A stretch of DNA of 64,000 bases from Hirudo medicinalis. Its lineage: Eukaryota > Annelida > Clitellata > Hirudinida > Hirudinidae. Every line of letters starts with the position of its first letter. The stretch's first letter is position 1. The position numbers were made by a program, and so were the translations under genes. Location: the NCBI GenBank assembly GCA_011800805.1, contig MPNW01000103.1:127236-191235 (forward strand). Reading direction: 5' to 3'. Under the pieces are notes generated by a model. The model did not search any database. It saw only the letters and a program-made list of their open reading frames with translations, and was not told where the DNA came from. This document shows, piece by piece, positions 57,801-64,000 of the stretch.

Positions 57801-58157
57801 ATGACTTATCAACTGTATAGAAACACGACCCTAGGATTTACTTTGCAGGAAAGCCTCGACGAACTTATTCAGAGCGGCCAAATAACACCCCGTTTGGCCT
57901 CAAAAGTTATCCAAAAGTTCGATCGTGTAACGTCAGAGGTCCTTTCAACCAGAGTAAACAGAAAAATTAGCTTCAAGGGTGACCTGAAAGCATACAGATA
58001 TTGCGATCATGTTTGGACTCTGATTCTCAACAAGGCTGAGTTTAGGGATCGCACTGATGTCCTGAGAGTTGATAAAGTGAAGATCGTGGCTTGTGACGCA
58101 GGCACAAATGACAAATCCAAAGCGGCAAAAGCAGCCAAAGATAATCGCGCTTCTTAG
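57801..58157 (+). CDS. GTF2A2: Transcription initiation factor IIA gamma subunit (TFIIA-gamma), intronless
   Basis: 118 aa; the family is about 106-122 aa. The start [20 protein letters not shown] matches the conserved N-terminal helix, followed by [20 protein letters not shown] (four-helix bundle), then [19 protein letters not shown] and [12 protein letters not shown] (beta-barrel half that contacts TBP and DNA). It is a general RNA polymerase II factor that stabilises TBP on the promoter with TFIIA alpha/beta. The tail is Lys/Ala-rich ([14 protein letters not shown]), where family members vary. The coding part has no intron; a strong acceptor (TTTTTTTCAG, to 57725) just upstream suggests a 5' UTR intron. 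An AATAAA follows at 58235. It is divergent from the methyltransferase gene. Confidence 0.96.
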   Translation: MTYQLYRNTTLGFTLQESLDELIQSGQITPRLASKVIQKFDRVTSEVLSTRVNRKISFKGDLKAYRYCDHVWTLILNKAEFRDRTDVLRVDKVKIVACDAGTNDKSKAAKAAKDNRAS

Positions 58158-58234
58158 TTTTTCCCCTTGTCCTCCCAAATGACAATGCCGTATTTAAAGG
58201 GGGATTTACGGATTCATACCCCCAAATAATTAAA

Positions 58235-58240
58235 AATAAA
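58235..58240 (+). terminator. Poly(A) signal AATAAA, TFIIA gamma
   Basis: AATAAA 78 bp after the stop codon at 58157. Confidence 0.7.
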
Positions 58241-58755
58241 AAGTTTATATATAAATCCTCAAAACAAATTTACAATTTCTAAAAACAATTGATATAGGAC
58301 AGTTACAAAGTAAAGTATGCTTTATATCAATTATTTGTATTTTGTTTTCTATGTACCTACACGGTCTCTCACAGGATGGAACGCTCACGTTTTTTGACCA
58401 TGATTATGTTATTATGTATCATAATCGTACAAATTGTTGCTACGATTTAATTAAGTTATAATTAATTTTTTGATATTTTATTGGAAGAAGGATTCATTAA
58501 CCACGCAGGTTTGATCTTCGTCATAGATGGTCTTGCCTATAAAAATGTTTGATTTTCAAAAGATTCCGATGAGACCACTCTTATAAAAGAAAATCAAATT
58601 AAGGAATGTATCAAACAATGTGGAGTATTTTGTGATGCACTACTTCGTGATTAAAGGATTTTGGATTCGAGTTTTCTTTGTTGCAAAAAAGTTGGAAAGT
58701 CGATTAATGAAGAAAAACCATCTTCAACAGTTGATTCGTTTTCATTCGTTTGCAA

Positions 58756-58995
58756 ATGGTGAATTTTGTCAATATTAAGGCTCTTCTCCGCATTTTAACA
58801 ACATTGCAAGTTTCAACTGCAATTGCCGAAAGATTTTTTTCCTCATTAAAAAGAATCAAGTCATTAGAAACTCAACAAGTGAATTGAGACTTAATGGACT
58901 TGCTCTTCTCAGCATTCATAAAAGTAAGGGTAGATCCTCAAGAAGTTTCAGATAAATTTGACAAAAATGGTCGGTATTGCGTTACAGTGTAAAGA
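58756..58995 (+). pseudogene. hAT-transposase C-terminal relic
   Basis: One frame reads LLRILTTLQVSTAIAERFFS then SLKRIKS, the signature of the hAT dimerisation region (usual form LPVSTASAERSFSALKRIK). After a stop, a shifted frame continues LNGLALLSIHK, also typical of that region. No intact gene or terminal repeats are seen. It lies between TFIIA gamma and the FNBP4-like gene. Confidence 0.7.
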
Positions 58996-59614
58996 CTGTT
59001 ACATTTATTATTTTGTAGCACAATTTATTTTTTTCCACAACTTTTTAAAAGTTGTTAAAGCTAAATCGTTTGGAAATACTTTTCATTTTTAAATTACATT
59101 AATGAGTGTTTGCTTGTAAAGCAAAACAAACATGAACAATTAAAAAACAAATATTTGACCTCCCAAAAGCAATTACTAAATACGGTCCAACGACGTCCCT
59201 TCCACTAACCCAACTTCCTTCTGTTAATATAATATTAAATTAACTTTTTTTTAATCGCAATTACAATTAAACAATTTCTCAAAGTAAATATGAGAAAAAT
59301 AAGTGGGAGTTTTTCGAATCTAACATAACACGCTTGTCAGCTAATCATGGAAAGGTTGAGTGAATATGAAGTTTCCTTATCTAGGAAATGACGCCCTGAG
59401 GGGGAAACCAGCTTATTTTTAAAATGTAAATTTTATTAATAGACCATTTATTTTACAAATTTTAATCTAACCGATTATTAATGGACTTTTCGTGGATTTT
59501 ACTAAAAGTTAATAAATTATTAAATATTATATTATCTTTGTTTACATCAAAATATCGAGTGTATTGTGTCGCGGCACGGCAGTCTCTTGGTTGATTACTA
59601 TTCCTTGTTCAAAA

Positions 59615-62600
59615 ATGAAACGAAGGCTGGGCGGCTTTGCGAAAAGGAAACCCATTGTGCAATTGGACGATGTCCCGAAAGAAAATTTTGGATTGGGTTT
59701 CAAAAAGGAAACTGGAAGTTAGGAATTTTGCGACGTATTTGTAGTATGGGATATACGTATGAGGAATGGTTTAACAACCTTTAGTCTCCTTAAGGCACTG
59801 TAAATAAATGTTAAGATTAAGTTAAATTTAAGGTGTTATGATTATTATTATGAGGACATTGAAAAACACTTTTGAGTTTATTGTAACGTAATTTGAATAA
59901 AAAATCAATAAGTTTGTTAAATTAATGCTTAGTTTCTCCTTTATTAGCCTTAGGTAATGTTTAGCGCTAGTTGGATATGACTCATTTATTTTAGCATATT
60001 CTCTTAAAATTATAATATTATTTGAACATTATACAACTTTAAATTATTTTGCCAGATGAACAAAGCCCAAGATGTGACAATGATTTTAATGACAGATATG
60101 ATTCAAACATGCAAGGCATGAACATTTTCATGATCATTTGATATCTTCATATTATGTTTTTATGTTAATTTTCTTATTAATAAAAGCACACTGGATGATT
60201 ATTTGATGGTTTTTAAAGGCTCTGAAGACCCATTAAATGCTGTACAATTTGTAAAAAGTGAACAAAAGACAGAGGTGGCTCCTGAAGATTTGGACTCAAA
60301 ATTGAATGATTTTTTTAAGGTTGGATTTCAAAAGTCTTGTTGAACTTTCTGGCGGGGACTCTCCTAATAGCTACTCATGATTCTTTGCCATTTTGATGCT
60401 TCACAAACTTTAATAAATTTATGTAAGTGCTTTTATTGAATCATCTTTAACTTTTATTATGATCTTGCACATGGATTTGAAGCCTGCAATTCATTCAAAG
60501 CTTTTGTAGCCCTTGTCCAAGGTTGATTTCTTAATTTTGACTTATTTATGTATCATTTGACTTCTTTTGGTAATAATTTCATTGCTTGTTGCACTTTCAT
60601 TTGTTCCTGGTTTCTCCATGTTGATGGAAAGCATCCAAAGTAGTATAAATACTTATGCTATGATTCCTTGGAGTACCATCCTAATCATCTAGTTATGAAA
60701 TGGACATTAATTACTACACACACACACACTCCTTGGAGCAATCAATCCATTCTCAAGTGTTTTTATTGATTCTTCTGGGTGATGATTAGAGGAAGAAACA
60801 TTGCAATTGTACTGTAGAAAAATTTGTGATAATGCTTTTTAAGATAGAGTTATCTATGTGTGAATATTTTTAAACTTTTTTTTTTGTTAAAAATCACAAA
60901 TGAAGGTGTTGCAGAAGTTATTTAATTTGTTACTCAGGAAAATATCATAAAGTTATTACACATGTAATAATTTTCAACTGTTGTTATTTGTTTACATTGT
61001 CAGTGTCATAAATATTACAATGAAATCATAGGAAATCAATGAGCTTGTTGTGGAGGGACCAAGTCAAAAGAAGGTCAAAGCAGATGAACCCAAGATGTCT
61101 TCTGATGCTCCTAAAGAACCAACTCGTGAGTTTGCCCCAAACAGCCATCAATTTATTGTATTTCTCACATATGTCATGATTTTGACCTTCATTTTTGGAA
61201 CAAGAGCGGAAATGTACGTAAAAAATCTTTTTGCAACCATTGCACAAAACACACCCCAGATTTTAGGCCCTAAAATGTTTGGCAAAAAGTGCATGAGGAA
61301 ATATGGTAATAAAGCATAGTATTATTATTATAGCTATTATTAAGTTGTTTGCATGCTGTCAATGTTTTGGCATGGAAATAATTTATAAATTTGAAACATT
61401 TGTTTGGTAATTGCTTTTTGAAGTTCTTCGAATATTTCAAACCATCCCATCACTTTCCCAGCTCCAACCTGTGCCTGGCAAGCAGTTCTGGATGAATCTT
61501 CACAGTGCTGTTACTATTGGAACGTGGAAACAAACCAGTCCACATGGGAGGAGCCCTTGGACTACACCGAGTACCTGCTCAAGTACCATAAATTTGAAGA
61601 AGAATATTCTGCACGTGCGAAGGAAAGGCAACAGAATACAAACAATAGTGGAAGCAGTGAAATCGACAAAGCGAAACAGTCTTCTCCTTCTCTTGTGCCT
61701 TATGAGTGCATCGACGACACGTTGGAGGACAATCGACCGGACTCGAGCATGGGATCCGACAACGACGGCAAGGAAAACTTCGAAGACGGTCCTAAAGACG
61801 AAGATATCGGAAAAAAGGTTTCCAAGAAGAGGCCGAACGAAGTGGATGGATTTGAAGTTGGAACAACTTGTGTCAAGAAAATGAAATTAGGTAGTACAAG
61901 ACTTTTAATCATGAAAGAAACTGTTATTTATAAAATGAAATGGTGACATCTTTCTTCAGATGACAACATGTTGGCCTCGCTTATTCTAGGGCAGCAAGAA
62001 ATCGAACAGAGGGTGTTTCAGATTGTAAGCATTCCCACTTGTTTAGATGAAATGTGAATTTGAATGTTTCTTAATTAAATGTAAATGCATTAGCTATTGT
62101 AAGAAAGTGTAATTCAATTTCATGATTCATTGTTGTGAATGTCGAGCACGTAATTCGTACGATGAATTGTTGTGAATGATCAGGAGGAAGCAGGCAGGCT
62201 CTTGAATGAGATTTCTCAGAAGTTGGAAGATTGTGACCACTCATTAAAAATTAATGGATGCTCTGTTGAACACATTCAAGGAGTTCTTCAGGTTGGCAGT
62301 TTATTTTGCATAATTAATGACTAATTTATCTCATCTTTAGAGCAGCTTGTCCGCAAATATACTATAATGATATTAGTGACTCAATTTTTATACTTACTAT
62401 TAAACATTTACATAGGATAACTTTCTGGGAGCAATTGGGCAATGGAAATTAAGATGTAAATGCACAAGACTTAGTTGTCCTACCAAGCTCGATGATTATT
62501 AGCAATGAATGTTATGATGATCTGATGGATTATATCATTTTTGAGCCTTTTTGAAATTATTATGAAAAATCAAGATCTTGTGGGAATTTTGATTCTATGG

Positions 62601-64000
62601 AATGATTTTTGATGGCATGGAAGCTAGCCAAAGTGGTGATGGCAACTTGGGTAATATGTCTTCTTCTTAACCCAGCTGCAATGTCTTGTAAATAATTGAC
62701 AAGAAACAAATCTGCTGTACACATTCACATTGATTTCTCTTTTAGACCAGAGTCGAAGACTGGAGAGCTGGTTACCTGCCGACATCCTACCTCGTCTCAA
62801 AACTCCAAGAATGGCTCAGCTCTGTCCAGGGATTTACAGAAGAGAAAATGGAAGCAATAAAGAGGTATTGTTTGTCAATAAAAACAAATTTATGTTTTCG
62901 GATGTGAGAATCAAGACATTTTGGTGATTGAAATAAATGGCACCAGAAATCCTCAACCTCACTTTAGGATTCTGACTAAACAAGTGATATGGCATGATTC
63001 TTTGTGAGATCATTCAAATGTTCATGGCGAAATGTTTGGCTGTGAATGGAATTTGTAATATTTTTGACCCTGGATTGATTTTGTGATGTCTGGAGCTGGG
63101 TTGTCCATCAGCCATTTGAAAGCTTTTAAGCTGCCATCACAAAGGCATAGCAAAGGTTATGTTGACTTTGTTTGTGTTTTAATTTAAAAGTAATTTGAAT
63201 AAACTAATTAATTAATAAATTAATTTGAATAACCCCAGTTTATGTAATTCTTAGATTATATAATTTAATGATCACAATTCTTAACTACTCAGGAATGTTT
63301 TTTCTTTTCCCACAGGCTGCTGTGTGGCTTGCGTCTTCAATGCAGATATCCACTAAATGCAGCATCGTTTCTCATATTTTGCAGCTGAAGCATTGAAATT
63401 AGTGTTACCAGGTTCATAGCAACAAACTTTCACCTAAAATTTGATGTATCCGGACATCCAAAACTTTCGGACAAAAGCAAAAGCAAAGTGTCAGCAATTA
63501 GAGCTCTATGTTTAAGTCTAGCAGAGATTTTTCAAATTCAAGGCCTGTTGACCGGACGGGTCTCACGCAGACTTTATTCCGATTTTTATTAAATGCAGAA
63601 AGAGATAAAGATCTTGAAGATCAAATCTGCCTTGGATACATTTTCTGTTGGAGACCAATGACCAATAAGCCATCGAAACTTGATGTCAATAGATTAAACT
63701 AATGAACTCAATAGCTTTTGACACTATCGTTAACAATCATTTCCTATGTTGCTACATTTCTGGATAACTTTCATAATATCTATGAGATATCTAGCCTCTA
63801 TTTTGTTTTGCAGCCCTTCAAAGGAAGATGAACTGGCCTTGAGCCAAAATGCTGCTGTACATGAGGTAAAAGAATTGAATGATGACTTGCGATTCATGAT
63901 TTGAATGACATATAGTGTAATGTTCTCCCAGCCTTACCAACCACCTCCGCCTCCCCCTATGGAATGTGCTCCTCCCCCTCCACCAGAAGTCGAGGAAGAT
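59615..64000 (+). CDS. FNBP4: Formin-binding protein 4-like WW-domain protein, 3' partial
   Basis: Exons: 59615-59717, 60056-60115, 60219-60319, 61032-61125, 61462-61890, 61960-62024, 62184-62291, 62746-62864, 63814-63865, 63932-64000 (continues). The start reads KRKPIVQLDD, like the RRPILQL start of FNBP4. DLDSKLNDFFKEINEL matches the FNBP4 segment before the first WW domain. The WW domain is in exon 5: WQAVLDESSQCCYYWNVETN followed by QSTWEEP. Exons 6-8 form a helical region including TRVEDWRAGYLPTSYL, matching the FNBP4 TRIADWREG region. The last exon is poly-Pro (PYQPPPPPPMECAPPPPPE). Family members bind formins and spliceosome-linked proline-rich partners through WW domains. The second WW domain expected after the TRVEDW region is not seen. 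The intron after 60115 appears to be GC-AG. All joins keep phase. Confidence 0.8.

Larger units (their letters stand above)
58158..59614. other. Intergenic region between TFIIA gamma and the FNBP4-like gene
   Basis: It contains the TFIIA gamma poly(A) signal and a hAT transposase relic (58756-58995). The sequence just upstream of 59615 should be the 5' UTR of the FNBP4-like gene. Confidence 0.6.

Noticed and set aside
63316..63350. Extra FNBP4 exon after the strong acceptor TTCCCACAG
   Set aside because: No frame gives a WW domain or a good donor, and skipping it keeps phase between 62864 and 63814. It could still be an alternative exon.
1..64000. CRISPR arrays, operons, ribosome binding sites, rRNA or intact tRNA genes
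   Set aside because: The window is eukaryotic; no direct-repeat/spacer pattern, rRNA block or complete tRNA cloverleaf was seen. The tRNA-like promoters belong to SINEs.

Overview
The window is nuclear DNA of an invertebrate animal. It is AT-rich, its genes are split by short GT-AG introns, and it carries collagen, von Willebrand A (VWA) and calcium-binding EGF modules, tRNA-derived SINEs, MITE-like foldbacks and a decayed Gypsy LTR element. I cannot fix the phylum. All gene models below were built by hand from splice sites, reading phase and known family motifs. Every complete multi-exon model sums to a whole number of codons, which is a useful internal check.

Region 1 (1-20061, + strand): two tandem related genes for cell-surface proteins. 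The first (493-4675, 5' part outside the window) encodes VWA-VWA-EGF-EGF-EGF-transmembrane-tail and has a one-base frameshift in its second VWA. The second (8849-20061, 26 exons, about 1698 aa) is complete. It encodes signal peptide, an unrecognised globular domain, about 860 residues of Thr/Tyr/Phe-rich collagen triple helix, EGF, two VWA domains, three EGF-like modules, one transmembrane helix and a short basic-start tail. A type I membrane collagen with this domain order is the most novel item here.

Region 2 (21357-36617, - strand): intronless Misato homologue (MSTO1), then a 16-exon PANK4 homologue (782 aa, pantothenate kinase domain fused to a DUF89 phosphatase domain). One PANK4 intron holds a broken Gypsy element (25175-29464) flanked by a 5-bp ATTAT target duplication. 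Unlike mammalian PANK4, both kinase residues lost in mammals are present.

Region 3 (40078-53824, + strand): 17-exon PHF3/DIDO/PPS-type transcription regulator (about 2038 aa) with a TFIIS-central-type domain, a SPOC domain and an RS-rich tail, but no visible PHD finger. Region 4 (54081-56744, - strand): homocysteine S-methyltransferase in 7 exons, tail-to-tail with region 3 with poly(A) signals only about 20 bp apart. Region 5 (57801-58157, +): intronless TFIIA gamma subunit. Region 6 (59615 to the window end, +): FNBP4-like WW-domain protein, 3' part outside the window.

The housekeeping genes (RNA polymerase II transcription and elongation, CoA and methionine metabolism, mitochondrial and tubulin-related Misato) show no shared pathway. 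The two membrane genes are a tandem duplication and probably share an adhesion or matrix role. Between and inside genes lie at least five copies or fragments of one tRNA-like SINE, two copies of an inverted-repeat MITE with TTAGGG-like cores, a long foldback hairpin, hAT-like and other transposase relics and a 265-bp AAT microsatellite ending at an ambiguous base.
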